A stretch of DNA of 43,761 bases from Chloroflexota bacterium (GCA_028873975.1 JAPPMO010000063.1:1-43761), one strand, 5' to 3'; numbered from the stretch's first letter, positions 8,602-17,070 are shown. A program made the numbers and translations. Notes: generated by a model from the letters alone, not told the origin.

Positions 8602-9504
8602 TCAAACCCGCTGCGCCTCGACTTTCGCTCGGTCAAGCATATTTTGGATGGTTGTCGCATCCAGCATTTCGACGTCGTCCTGATACTTCAAGATCACGCC
8701 CAGCGTGTCCTGCACGGTTTCCAGCGCCAATTCATTCTGATCCAGCGCGATCAAAGCCGCCGTCCAATCCAGGGTTTCGGCAACGCCAGGCCGCTTGAAC
8801 AACTCCATCGAGCGCATGTCTTGAATGAAGGCTGTGATCTGTCGCGCCAACATCGGCGGCACATCGGGCGCCTTGCGCCGCACGATCTCCAGTTCCTTAT
8901 GGAAATGGGGGTAATCGATCCAGAAGTATAAACAGCGCCGCTTCAGCGCATCGTGGATTTCGCGCGTGCGGTTGGATGTCACAACCACAATCGGCGGCGC
9001 GGCGGCTTTCACCGTGCCTAATTCCGGGATCGAGATCTGGAAATCCGAGAGCAACTCCAGCAAGAAAGCCTCGAACTCTTCGTCGGAGCGATCCAGTTCA
9101 TCAATCAGCAATACCGGCGCCCGGCCGTTCACGCTCTTTTCGATCGCCTGCAGCAATGGCCGCTTGAGCAGGAAGCGCTCTGAAAACAGCTCGCCTTCCA
9201 TATCATCGCGAGCCAAGCCCTCGGCTTCCATCAGTCGCAAGTGCAGGATCTGACCGGCGTAATTCCATTCGTAAACCGCCGTATTGATATCCAGCCCTTC
9301 GTAGCACTGCATACGGATTAGATCGGTCTCCAGCAGCGCTGCGAGGACTTTGGCGATTTCAGTCTTGCCGACGCCGGCATCCCCTTCCAAAAACAGGGGC
9401 TTGCCCGTTTTCAGCGTCAGGTATATCGCCACGGCCAGCCCACGCTCGGCGATATAGTCTTGCTGGCTCATGGCAGCTTGCAGGTCATCAACGGAATTGA
9501 ACAT
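8602..9504 (-). CDS. coxD: MoxR-type AAA+ ATPase, CoxD family
   Basis: The protein has 300 residues. Walker A is GDAGVGKT (residues 41-48) and Walker B is LLIDELDRSDEEFEAFLLEL. A sensor-1-like VVVTSNRTREIHDALKRRC follows, with the arginine-finger region after it. The MoxR/CoxD group acts as a chaperone-like ATPase with VWA partners. In CO-oxidising bacteria CoxD and CoxE are needed for insertion of sulfur and metal into the active site. The coxE gene follows with a two-base gap, the usual pairing. The upstream 95 bases end at an inserted element (9601), so any promoter lies in 9505-9600 or in the element. An ATTCTA (TAGAAT on this strand) at 9553-9558 is a possible -10 box. Confidence 0.93.
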   Translation of the reverse strand: MFNSVDDLQAAMSQQDYIAERGLAVAIYLTLKTGKPLFLEGDAGVGKTEIAKVLAALLETDLIRMQCYEGLDINTAVYEWNYAGQILHLRLMEAEGLARDDMEGELFSERFLLKRPLLQAIEKSVNGRAPVLLIDELDRSDEEFEAFLLELLSDFQISIPELGTVKAAAPPIVVVTSNRTREIHDALKRRCLYFWIDYPHFHKELEIVRRKAPDVPPMLARQITAFIQDMRSMELFKRPGVAETLDWTAALIALDQNELALETVQDTLGVILKYQDDVEMLDATTIQNMLDRAKVEAQRV

Positions 9505-9591
9505 TCACTTCATCTCGTCTCATTGATTTTCGAAGAATTGCTACGATCAGGTATTCTAACTGATGCGGGCTGATTTTCGGAAGGCTTTAAG

Positions 9592-10026
9592 CGATTCGAC
9601 CAGGGCAATCGCATCAAATTTTTTTCAACACAGAGAGCGCAGAGCGCACAGAAGCAAGTGCAAGTAGGTCATGCAACTAAAGCGAACCTTGTAGGGGCGG
9701 CCAAACTGGTCGCCCGCTACCGCCGCGACTTGTGGCTTCGGGCGACATGGTATGTCGCCCCTACAGATCGTTGCTTTAGCAATATTTGTATTTCTTTCTT
9801 GGTATTACTGAGTTACTTGGTGTTCAGGAGACATTTCTTCTAAATTCCGAGACGAAGCATAAGAAAGAGTGATAAGCGAAACGTGATTTTTCACTCGAAA
9901 ACACAGTTGAAATATGACATTTTCTGTTTTTCTCTGTGCCCTCTGTGTTCTCTGTAGTTCATATTCAGTTTAGATTCCCACTATTTCGGCCGCTATCATT
10001 TTGAAGCGAATGCCCTGCGATTCGAC
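9592..10026. mobile_element. MITE interior type B with 9-bp target duplication and nested insertion
   Basis: The element spans 9601-10017, starting CAGGGCAATCGCATCAAA and ending GAAGCGAATGCCCTG. It is flanked on both sides by CGATTCGAC (9592-9600 and 10018-10026). The interior matches the copies at 31077 and 40875 (CACAGAGAGCGCAGAGCGCA, ATAAGCGAAACGTGATTTTT, CTCTGTGCCCTCTGTGTTCT), but this copy is about 160 bp longer because of extra DNA at about 9651-9813. Apart from this element I see nothing convincing in 9505-10093. Confidence 0.85.
9677..9779. repeat. Nested palindromic element inside the MITE
   Basis: CTAAAGCGAACCTTGTAGGG on the left pairs imperfectly with CCCTACAGATCGTTGCTTTAG on the right, described here by arms CTAAAGC and GCTTTAG. 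Inside are two smaller dyads with loops AAACT and GGT, built on GGTCGCCC and ATGTCGCCC. The two type B sister copies lack this block. Confidence 0.65.
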
Positions 10027-10093
10027 CTTCTGAAGGGCGCATTGTCAATTAGAATAGCGGGACTGGATCGGAACCGAGAACGGGGAGCAGACG

Positions 10094-10570
10094 ATGAACG
10101 CGCAAATTCAGCAATTCTGGGACCTCAACCGCATGTATACGCCGCTGCGCGACCAGCTTCTGCAAGCATTGTCCGACGATGATCTCAGTTTTACGCCGGG
10201 CGGGGGCAACCCTACGCTAGGCGAACTCTGTCGGGAACTTGGCGAAACCGAATACGCTTACGTCCAGTCCTTCAAGACCTTCAAAATCGATTTCAGCTAC
10301 CGGACGAACGACGACAGCTATCTCGGCAGCGTCGCCAAATTAAGCGCCTGGTATCGGCAATTGGACGAGGAACTCGAAGCTGCTCTGGAAGGGGTCAGCG
10401 ATGAGGATGTCGCGACCAAGCAAATGGACCGTGACGGCTACGAAGTGCCAATCCATATCAGCCTCGATATCTTGCGCGAGGCGCTGCTGATCTTCTATGG
10501 CAAGGTCAGCGTCTACGCCAAAGCCATGGGCAAGCCGCTTCCGCAGCAATGGCAGGACTGGATTGGCTAG
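10094..10570 (+). CDS. DinB-fold protein lacking the usual histidine ligands
   Basis: The protein has 158 residues. GGGGAG precedes the ATG by about 9 bases. The size, helical pattern, the N-terminal FWDLNRMYTPLRDQLLQAL helix and the C-terminal KAMGKPLPQQWQDWIG are those of the DinB/DfsB-like four-helix family, whose members often act in thiol-dependent or metal-dependent reactions. The family normally has a His in helix 2 and HxxxH in the last helix. Here the equivalent positions read LCRELGETEY and LREALLIFYGK, with no histidine. The gene lies on the plus strand between the two halves of the cox locus and need not share its function. TAGAAT at 10050-10055 could be its -10 box. Confidence 0.65.
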   Translation: MNAQIQQFWDLNRMYTPLRDQLLQALSDDDLSFTPGGGNPTLGELCRELGETEYAYVQSFKTFKIDFSYRTNDDSYLGSVAKLSAWYRQLDEELEAALEGVSDEDVATKQMDRDGYEVPIHISLDILREALLIFYGKVSVYAKAMGKPLPQQWQDWIG

Positions 10571-10608
10571 TTAGGCGCCGTTTTTTGGCTCTGCCATAAC
10601 TCGAAAAA

Positions 10609-10643
10609 AATATGCGGGCGACCCGTCGGGTCGCCCGCATATT
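10609..10643. terminator. Near-perfect palindrome between convergent genes, possible bidirectional terminator
   Basis: Arms AATATGCGGGCGACCCG and CGGGTCGCCCGCATATT, 17 bp each, are separated by one base. An A-run lies to the left (10603-10610). It sits in the 100-base gap between the ends of the DinB-fold and coxM genes. It shares the GGGCGACC core with other repeats in the window, so it may be a REP-like insertion that works as a terminator. Confidence 0.6.
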
Positions 10644-10671
10644 CACAGAACACAGAAAAGATTTATGCCGC

Positions 10672-11517
10672 CTATCCAGCCGCCGCCTTGACCGCGCGCT
10701 TGAGATAAACGCCCGCCATCTGCTGACGATAGGCCTCTGGGTAAGCTACATCACCCGCCAGCCATTCCTCGATATCGGCTTTCACCATGTCAGCCGCGGC
10801 ATTCAGCGCCGTGTCATCCAGCGTCGATCCAGCCAGCGCCGCTTCGGCGCCGGCGCATTTAACCGCCTTGACCGTCGCGCCGCCGACGGCGACATCCGCC
10901 TGCGCGCAAGTGTCGCCATCCATCTTCAGGCAGACTGCGACGCCCACGATAGCGTAGCGTGAAGCGGGATGCGGGAACTTCACATAGGCGCATTGGCAGT
11001 CGCTGCAGTTTGGCAGGCTGATGCCAGTGATGAGCTCGCCATCTTCCAAGTCAGTCTCGAAGAGGTCGGCGAAGAAGTCTTGCGCGGCGACGCTGCGGGC
11101 GCCATCCGCGCCTTGGATATTGATCGTGGCGCCGCAAGCCACCAGCACAGTCGGCGGGTCGGAAGCAGGGTCGGCATGGGCGATATTGCCGCCGATGGTG
11201 CCGAAGTTGCGCACAGCCTGGTCGCCCACTTGCCCGCAAGCGCTGGCCAGCGCCGCGCACATCGACTGGACATCGCCCGAGGCGGCGATTTCCGCATGGG
11301 TCGTGGTGGCGCCGATGCTCAAGCCGCCGTTGGCCGAGATGCCGCGCAGCGAATCGATTCGTCCGATATCCACCAGTTGCTCGGGCGCGGAAAGGCGCAG
11401 TTTCATTACCGGCAGCAGGCTATGGCCGCCGGCCAGGAACTTGCCCTCGTCACCGATCAGTTCCAGCGCCTGATCGATCGATTCCGCCCGTTGATAGTCA
11501 AATTTGTTTGGCCACAT
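10672..11517 (-). CDS. coxM: CO-dehydrogenase-like medium subunit, FAD-binding
   Basis: The protein has 281 residues. It is a PCMH-type FAD-binding subunit of the xanthine oxidase family, with the two flavin motifs AGGHSLLPVMKLRL (about residues 30-43) and TIGGNIAHADPASD (about 107-120), followed by the CO_deh_flav_C domain. It passes electrons from the 2Fe-2S clusters of CoxS to the respiratory chain or another acceptor. It follows coxL after a 67-base gap that holds a small GGGCGACTCG dyad. The gene order S-L-M is that of form II enzymes. Form I operons have M-S-L order (established knowledge). Confidence 0.94.
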   Translation of the reverse strand: MWPNKFDYQRAESIDQALELIGDEGKFLAGGHSLLPVMKLRLSAPEQLVDIGRIDSLRGISANGGLSIGATTTHAEIAASGDVQSMCAALASACGQVGDQAVRNFGTIGGNIAHADPASDPPTVLVACGATINIQGADGARSVAAQDFFADLFETDLEDGELITGISLPNCSDCQCAYVKFPHPASRYAIVGVAVCLKMDGDTCAQADVAVGGATVKAVKCAGAEAALAGSTLDDTALNAAADMVKADIEEWLAGDVAYPEAYRQQMAGVYLKRAVKAAAG

Positions 11518-11549
11518 ATTTGTTTTCCTCCTACTCTTTTCGCTGAGAC

Positions 11550-11570
11550 GGGCGACTCGCCGAGTCGCCC
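11550..11570. repeat. REP-like dyad between coxL and coxM
   Basis: GGGCGACTCG and CGAGTCGCCC are separated by one base, followed by CCTAC. It is the same core as the dyads at 9692-9763, 10609 and 29597. It could attenuate or stabilise the coxSLM transcript ahead of coxM. Confidence 0.6.
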
Positions 11571-11584
11571 CTACAAGTATTCGA

Positions 11585-13930
11585 TTACGATCCGGCTGAT
11601 TGTATCGCCTGCCAAACCTTCGCTGGCGTCATCGGCATATCAATCCCTTCCACACCGAAAGGCGCCAGCGCGTCCAGCACGGCATTGTATACCGTCGGCG
11701 TACTGGCGATGGTGCCGGTTTCCCCGACTCCCTTGACGCCAATCGGATGATGCGGCGACGGCGTGACCGTGTCGCCCAACTCAAAGTTCGGGAACATATC
11801 GGCGCGAGGCACGGTATAGTCCATCATCGTCCCTGTCAAAAGCTGTCCATTGTCGTCGTAAATGACGCCTTCGCAAAGCGCCTGCGCGACGCCTTGCACA
11901 ACACCGCCGTGAATCTGTCCGGCGACGATTTCCGGATTGATCTGCGGTCCGCAATCGTCCACGGCGATATAGCGCTTCAGTTCGATGTCGCCCGTATTGG
12001 CGTCAACTTCCACGATGGCGATATGCGTCCCAAAGGGATAGACGAAGTTCGGGGGGTCGTAAAATTGCGATTCTTCGAAGCCAGGGTCCATGCCTTCCGG
12101 CATATTCCAAGCCAGGTGGGCCATCAAAGCCACGTCCTGAATCGACTGGAAGTTGTCCGGCGAGCCCTTGACCACGAACTTGCCGTCGTCGTATTCAATG
12201 TCTTCGACAGCCGCTTCCATCAGATGGGCTGCCAGGACGCGCGCTTTTTCCTTGAGCTTGCGCGATGCTTGCGCCAAGGCGGCGCCTGTGACCGGCGTGG
12301 TGCGGCTGCCATAAGTGCCCCAGCCCATCGGCGTTTCCGTGGTATCGCCGTGGATAACCTCGATGTCCTCCACCGGGAAGCCCAGTTCATCGCCGATGAT
12401 CTGCGCCAAGGTCGTTTCCGATCCCTGGCCATGGGGCGATGCGCCGATCAGCGCTTGCACCTTGCCCGTGGGGGTGACGCGTACCGTCGCGCTCTCCCAC
12501 AAGCCGCCCTGGAAGCCAACGGCGCCCGCGACCTGGCTCGGTCCTAAACCGCACATCTCGGTGTAGGCGGTGATGCCGATGCCCAGGTAGCGCCCGTCCG
12601 CGCGCGCTTCCGCTTGTTGGCTGCGGAAGTCATCGTAGCCGGCGATGCCCAGCGCTTTTTCGAAGGCGGCTGGGTAGTCGCCGCTGTCATAAATCAAGGT
12701 GGTGGCGACTTCGTAGCCATCTTCGAAAGCCGGGATCAAATTCTTTCGCCGCAATTCGGCCGGATCCATATCGATGCGCTTGGCGACCATATCCACCATG
12801 CGCTCCAGCAAGAAGGTCGCTTCGGGACGTCCCGCGCCGCGATAGGCATCGGTTGGCGTGGCATTGGTCATGACGCCGATTGATTCGCAGTAAACACTGT
12901 CCATCATATAGGGACCGACATAAAGCAGCCCATGAAGAATGGTGGGGATGCCCGGCGCCGCTGTCGACAAGTAACCGCCCATGCCGGCGTAAACCGTCGC
13001 CCGCACGCCGAGCAGCTTGCCATCTCGGCTGGCCGCCATTTCGACATACTGGATGTGATCGCGTCCGTGAATGGTGATTTGATAATTCTCCGAACGCGTC
13101 TCGGTCCATTTGACCGGCTGGCCCAGCTTGATCGCGGCCCAGGACACCAGCGCCTCGTCCGGGTAACAGGGTATCTTGCTGCCGAAACCGCCGCCGACTT
13201 CCGGCGCGATGACCCGGACCTTGTTCTCGTTCAGTCCCGTCACCGCGCTGATGATGAAGCGATGGATATGCGGATTCTGGGAAGTGCACCAGAGCGTCAG
13301 TTCCTGCGTGGCTGAGTTGTACTGCGCCATCGCTGAGCGCGGTTCCATCGCTGTCGGCAGCAAGCGCTGCTGGACGATCTTGTCGCGCACGACCACATCA
13401 GCCGTGTTGAAGACGCCGTCGCTGGCGGCTTTGTCGCCCATCACCCAACGGAAAGCGATGTTGTTCTCGACATCGTCGAAAAGTTGTGGCGCGCCGTCTT
13501 GCGCCGCCGCTTCCGGATCTACCACCACCGGCAGTTCTTCGTATTCTACTTCTACAGCGTCCGCAGCGTCTTGCGCTGTGTAGCGGTCCTCCGCCAGCAC
13601 GATAGCCACGCCATCCCCGACATAACGCACCTTGCCTTTGGCCAGCGCGGGATGCTCCGGCGTCTTCAAGTCGCTATCCGGGATCAGCCAAGCCGTTGGG
13701 ATACCGGCGAGATCGACGTCTTCTCCGGTGAAAACGGCGACCACGCCGTCCATGGCCTCGGCGGCCGAGCTATTGATGCCGACGATATTGGCATGGGCAT
13801 AGGGGCTGCGCACGACCGCCATGTGCAGTACGCCGGGCAACTTGATGTCGTCTGTGTAGCGCGCTTCGCCGGTGATCAAGCGCGGATCTTCCCGCCGCTT
13901 GATTCCACTGCCAAATATGCGGGTGCTCAT
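11585..13930 (-). CDS. coxL: Form II CO-dehydrogenase-like large subunit (molybdenum hydroxylase)
   Basis: The protein has 781 residues, full length for the family. The N-terminal aldehyde-oxidase a/b hammerhead domain is followed by the molybdopterin-binding domain. The Mo-binding glycine-rich motif is GGGFGSK (about residue 246). The active-site loop is AYRGAGR (362-368), the form II signature, not the form I AYxCSFR that carries the Cu-binding cysteine. The catalytic glutamate lies in GVGETGTIASTP near the C-terminus. Form II enzymes resemble CODH, but their physiological substrate is disputed, so CO oxidation cannot be assumed. The stop of coxS and this ATG share one base (TAATG), indicating coupled translation. 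Confidence 0.94.
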   Translation of the reverse strand: MSTRIFGSGIKRREDPRLITGEARYTDDIKLPGVLHMAVVRSPYAHANIVGINSSAAEAMDGVVAVFTGEDVDLAGIPTAWLIPDSDLKTPEHPALAKGKVRYVGDGVAIVLAEDRYTAQDAADAVEVEYEELPVVVDPEAAAQDGAPQLFDDVENNIAFRWVMGDKAASDGVFNTADVVVRDKIVQQRLLPTAMEPRSAMAQYNSATQELTLWCTSQNPHIHRFIISAVTGLNENKVRVIAPEVGGGFGSKIPCYPDEALVSWAAIKLGQPVKWTETRSENYQITIHGRDHIQYVEMAASRDGKLLGVRATVYAGMGGYLSTAAPGIPTILHGLLYVGPYMMDSVYCESIGVMTNATPTDAYRGAGRPEATFLLERMVDMVAKRIDMDPAELRRKNLIPAFEDGYEVATTLIYDSGDYPAAFEKALGIAGYDDFRSQQAEARADGRYLGIGITAYTEMCGLGPSQVAGAVGFQGGLWESATVRVTPTGKVQALIGASPHGQGSETTLAQIIGDELGFPVEDIEVIHGDTTETPMGWGTYGSRTTPVTGAALAQASRKLKEKARVLAAHLMEAAVEDIEYDDGKFVVKGSPDNFQSIQDVALMAHLAWNMPEGMDPGFEESQFYDPPNFVYPFGTHIAIVEVDANTGDIELKRYIAVDDCGPQINPEIVAGQIHGGVVQGVAQALCEGVIYDDNGQLLTGTMMDYTVPRADMFPNFELGDTVTPSPHHPIGVKGVGETGTIASTPTVYNAVLDALAPFGVEGIDMPMTPAKVWQAIQSAGS

Positions 13931-14400
13931 TAATCACCTCCAGCGGCAGCGTCCGCCACCTGCTTGACGGCTTTCACGATATTGTGATAACCGGTGCAGC
14001 GGCAGATATTCCCTTCCAGGTTGTGCCGGATCGCCTCTTCAGACGCGCCGGGGTTGTCCTCGACAAATGCTGTGGTGGCCATGATCATGCCCGGCGTGCA
14101 ATAGCCGCACTGCAGACCGTGGTTCTCCCAGAAAGCAGTCTGCATTGGATGATGCTCGCCATCCACCGCCAAGCCTTCAATCGTCGTCACATTCGCCCCG
14201 TCCGCCTGCGCGGCGAGCAATGTGCAAGATTTAAGCGCCTTGCCATCCAGGTGAACCGTGCAGGCGCCACATTGGCTGGTATCGCAACCGATCTTGGTGC
14301 CGGTTAGATCCAACTCTTCGCGCAGAAAATGTACCAACAAGGTGCGGGGGTCGACATCGCGTTCCTGCGCAACCCCGTTAACGGTGACTGAAATCCGCAT
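13930..14400 (-). CDS. coxS: CO-dehydrogenase-like small subunit, 2 x [2Fe-2S]
   Basis: The protein has 156 residues. The plant-type ferredoxin cluster motif is [15 protein letters not shown] followed by SC. The second cluster uses CGYC and CRCTGY. It carries electrons from the molybdenum site of CoxL to the flavin of CoxM. It is first in the coxSLM operon, with GAGGAGG five bases before the ATG. The upstream 130 bases contain a 6-6-6 dyad (14460-14477) and then the element at 14533. Confidence 0.95.
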   Translation of the reverse strand: MRISVTVNGVAQERDVDPRTLLVHFLREELDLTGTKIGCDTSQCGACTVHLDGKALKSCTLLAAQADGANVTTIEGLAVDGEHHPMQTAFWENHGLQCGYCTPGMIMATTAFVEDNPGASEEAIRHNLEGNICRCTGYHNIVKAVKQVADAAAGGD

Positions 14401-14459
14401 TAAAGCCTCCTCAGTGACTAGGTAAATACTCGGTTTAAGCGACGCGTTTTTACAATTTG

Positions 14460-14477
14460 ACCGATGCTAGAATCGGT
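14460..14477. promoter_or_regulatory. Possible operator upstream of coxS
   Basis: ACCGAT and ATCGGT flank GCTAGA, about 60-77 bases before the coxS start. The position suits a regulator site, but no transcription factor is encoded nearby and the arms are short. Confidence 0.25.
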
Positions 14478-14522
14478 TTCGCAACATTGTAACTTGCTTT
14501 TTTGACGATTGCTACATATTGC

Positions 14523-14821
14523 TTATGCTGATCAGGGCAATCGCATCAAATTATTTTTTCACCACCGAGGGGCGCGTAGACACTGCCCTTCGACACCGAG
14601 ATCACCGAGTTTAGGGTCCTTTGTCCGCTTTCCCTCTAATTCCGTCACCTGAATACGGCGAGGTCGCCAGCGGAACTTCATTTGTAGCTGAAAAGCAAGC
14701 CTGAAACATAAGATGAGCTATGTTCCGTTGCTTTTCTCGGTGTTCTCGGTGGTTAATAATCAGTCCAATTTCGTACCATGTCAGTCGCCTCATTTTGATG
14801 CGATTGCCCTGTTATGCTGAT
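14523..14821. mobile_element. Complete MITE, interior type A, with 10-bp target duplication
   Basis: The element spans 14533-14811 (279 bp). It starts CAGGGCAATCGCATCAAA and ends TTTGATGCGATTGCCCTG, and is flanked by TTATGCTGAT at 14523-14532 and 14812-14821. The interior has iterated CTCGGTG/CACCGAG arms near both ends, so it can fold into a long hairpin. It is the inverse of the copy at 1-247. It fills most of the 14401-14874 gap between coxS and the next gene. Confidence 0.9.
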
Positions 14822-14874
14822 TAGCTTGGGACTTCCGATCAAAACTTGCGCTCGACATGTCGCCTACGCGCGAT

Positions 14875-15888
14875 CTAGCTGTCATCCGCGGGAAAGACCG
14901 CCGCCAAAAAAGCAGCCAGATGATGCTTCCAGACCGCGGCCAGCGTATGCGTCCCGTGCCCCCGTGTTCGCTCGTCAATCGGCAGCAGGACATAGCGGCC
15001 GCGCTCCACCTGCGGGATCGCCGCTTCCATGATGCCGAGCTCCGGCGGATTCACCTGGTCGTCCGCCGAGTTGATGGCCAAAAGCGGCGCTTTGATCTGT
15101 GACAAGCCCGGGGCGGGATCGTAGTCTTCGGAGGCGGCAAACTGATAAATCATGTCATTGGCGTCCAGCTCCCCCGCATGCGCCTTGATCCGCTCAGCCA
15201 GGAAAGCGTCAGCCTCCCTTCGGCTTGGCGCGTCCTTCTGCCATTGCCGGGGGCAACTTGTCATCATAATCAGCAGATGAATGGCGTTGATCAAACCCGC
15301 TGGTTGCTCATCATAGTCGCCTCCGTTCCAAGCCGGATCGCTTTGGATAGAATCGATTATCATCTTGCGTATCATGCGATTGCGCCCGGCGATCTCGGCC
15401 GGCAGCGAGGCCAATGGCACCAGGCAGTCCATGAAATCGGGGAAGATCTGTCCCCATAACCAGGTGTGCATGCCGCCCATGGACGTGCCCATCACCAGGC
15501 AGAGATGATCGACGCCCAAGCCCTCGGTCAGCAATTGATGCTGGGCGCGCGCCATATCGCGATAGCCGTAACGCGGGAAGTCCATGCGGGCGCCGTCGCT
15601 GGGCTTGCTCGATCCACCGTGTCCGATGCCGTCCGGCAAGACGATAAAATGTCGGCTCCCATCCAGCAACTGCCCCGGGCTGAACAACTCGCCGGCAAAG
15701 CTCTCGCGGGTGAATTGCGCGCCGCTGCCCGTCGTGCCGTGCAGGACCAGGACGGCATTACATACCCGTCCGTTCGCGTCTCGTCTTGCCTTGCCCAGCG
15801 TACGGTAATGCAGGCGCAATTGCGGGAGCGCGTCGCCGCTTGTAAAGGCGAAATCCTTGATTATGAAGTCGTCTTCGTGGAATTCCAT
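14875..15888 (-). CDS. Alpha/beta-hydrolase of the MetX (homoserine acetyltransferase)-like family
   Basis: The protein has 337 residues. The nucleophile elbow is GTSMGGMHTW, the acid is in NSADDQVNPPE and the histidine is in GHGTHTL, giving the usual Ser-Asp-His set. The start FAFTSGDALPQLRLHYRTLG and the PDGIGHGGSSKPSDG segment are typical of proteins annotated as homoserine O-acetyltransferase-like hydrolases. No methionine-biosynthesis genes are nearby, so transferase activity towards homoserine is doubtful and a hydrolase role is as likely. It follows the phosphoesterase gene by 12 bases, probably in one transcript. Confidence 0.8.
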   Translation of the reverse strand: MEFHEDDFIIKDFAFTSGDALPQLRLHYRTLGKARRDANGRVCNAVLVLHGTTGSGAQFTRESFAGELFSPGQLLDGSRHFIVLPDGIGHGGSSKPSDGARMDFPRYGYRDMARAQHQLLTEGLGVDHLCLVMGTSMGGMHTWLWGQIFPDFMDCLVPLASLPAEIAGRNRMIRKMIIDSIQSDPAWNGGDYDEQPAGLINAIHLLIMMTSCPRQWQKDAPSRREADAFLAERIKAHAGELDANDMIYQFAASEDYDPAPGLSQIKAPLLAINSADDQVNPPELGIMEAAIPQVERGRYVLLPIDERTRGHGTHTLAAVWKHHLAAFLAAVFPADDS

Positions 15889-15900
15889 ATATGGCTCGCT

Positions 15901-16704
15901 CTATCCGGGAGCGTCTTTCGCCGGGATGAAGAAGCGCCGAATGAAGCTGCGGTTTTCGCGAATCATCACCAGATTGAATCCGCCCGGCGTGCCCGGGTCC
16001 GCTTCGGCGGAGGCCATACCGGGATAACCCGCGAAGTTCGACCAGGCTGATGGACAGCAGGCGTAAGTGACGCCATCGCAGACGCTGACCACCGCCTGAT
16101 GAATATGCCCGAAAAACACGCCGGCAACCTGACCGTGACGCCGCGCCAGGATGTCATGAATCCGCTCCCCATTCTGTATGCGACTTTGCTCATCTATCCA
16201 GGGAACGCCCGTTCGGAGAAAGGGATAATGCGCGGCTGCCAACAGATGCTCGCCTTGAGTCCGGCTCGCCTGTGCGGCGAAGCGCTCGATCTGAGCCTCC
16301 GCCAGCGTCGGCGCGAGCGGGTCGTCGGCGCCGCTGCCGTCGATGGTGAGCAGATGATAGCCCCTGATGGCGATATGGTCGTCGCCCATGACGCGCCTTC
16401 GCTCGCCGTCGGACAAGATTTCCCGCATCAGCTCAAGCGAATCGTGATTGCCCGGCAGCATTATCAGCGGTTGCTCCAAAGGGCGCAGGATCTCCAGCGC
16501 GAGGCGGTAATTCTCCGGCAGCGGATCGGCGCAGACATCACCTGTATGCAGAATGAAGTCGATTTGGAAGGGCAATTGTCGAATTGCGCCGACCAATGCC
16601 TCGGCGCAGCGGTTCGGGTGCGGCGCCGCAGCGAACAACTCATGCGAGCCGATCTTCGAATCAACACTAATATGCGTATCACTGATGTGCAGAAAATTCA
16701 GCAT
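15901..16704 (-). CDS. Calcineurin-like metallophosphoesterase (CpdA-like)
   Basis: The protein has 267 residues. All five metal motifs are present: HISDTH (7-12), HTGDVC (about 53), PGNHD (about 85), AAHYP and FFGHIHQ. This is the class III cyclic-nucleotide phosphodiesterase layout. It may cleave cAMP or another phosphodiester, but the substrate is not determined by the sequence. GAGGGA lies before the ATG at a normal distance. It heads a two-gene unit with the alpha/beta-hydrolase. Confidence 0.85.
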   Translation of the reverse strand: MLNFLHISDTHISVDSKIGSHELFAAAPHPNRCAEALVGAIRQLPFQIDFILHTGDVCADPLPENYRLALEILRPLEQPLIMLPGNHDSLELMREILSDGERRRVMGDDHIAIRGYHLLTIDGSGADDPLAPTLAEAQIERFAAQASRTQGEHLLAAAHYPFLRTGVPWIDEQSRIQNGERIHDILARRHGQVAGVFFGHIHQAVVSVCDGVTYACCPSAWSNFAGYPGMASAEADPGTPGGFNLVMIRENRSFIRRFFIPAKDAPG

Positions 16705-16762
16705 GACGCTTCCCTCGGCTGGAATGCCAGCAAACCGGCGGGCTTCGCGGTACCCTCTCGAA

Positions 16763-16878
16763 TTCGGTTGAAATTAAACCATCTCATTTCACCACAAATG
16801 CAGAAAGAGCATGAAGAGCAACTATATTCTAGGCTTATTCTCGGTGATCTCGGTGGTTAAAGTTTTGTTTCAACCGAA
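16763..16878. mobile_element. Short MITE with TTCGGTTGAAA ends
   Basis: TTCGGTTGAAATTAAAC (16763-16779) pairs with GTTTTGTTTCAACCGAA (16862-16878), 15 of 17 matches. The interior holds CACCACAAATGCAGAAAGAG and CTCGGTGATCTCGGTGGTTA. Its ends are unrelated to the CAGGG family, yet it shares the iterated CTCGGTG arm. I see no clear target duplication. Confidence 0.65.
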
Positions 16879-16887
16879 ATGGATACA

Positions 16888-17022
16888 CTACCCCATCCCG
16901 TCGCTTGCAAAAACGATGCCCATTGTTAAGATCAAAAAGATCAAATAAACTGGCCCGCGCACCAAAGGCAATCGTAACACAGCCGCTCGGCGGCTGCGAG
17001 AATGTTCCTCGCGCTCAGACAT
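16888..17022 (-). CDS. Small single-span membrane protein
   Basis: The protein has 44 residues. AGGAGAGG lies 10 bases before the ATG at 17022. A charged N-terminus (MSEREEHSRSRRAA) is followed by a hydrophobic helix, VYLIFLILTMGIVFA, and a short tail. It is divergent from the amidase gene at 17071. No family recognised. The good ribosome-binding site and plausible topology support it, but its length makes it uncertain. Confidence 0.45.
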   Translation of the reverse strand: MSEREEHSRSRRAAVLRLPLVRGPVYLIFLILTMGIVFASDGMG

Positions 17023-17070
17023 AATAAAATGCCCTCTCCTGGCATGAGCAGGGGCTTGTAAGATAAGAAA

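Noticed and set aside
13930..14400. Assignment of the cox locus as true aerobic CO dehydrogenase (form I)
   Set aside because: The active-site loop is AYRGAGR without the copper-binding cysteine, and the gene order is S-L-M.
14797..14821. The repeated ends first looked like a CRISPR or att-site repeat
   Set aside because: They occur as inverse pairs at element ends with target duplications, not as regularly spaced direct repeats.
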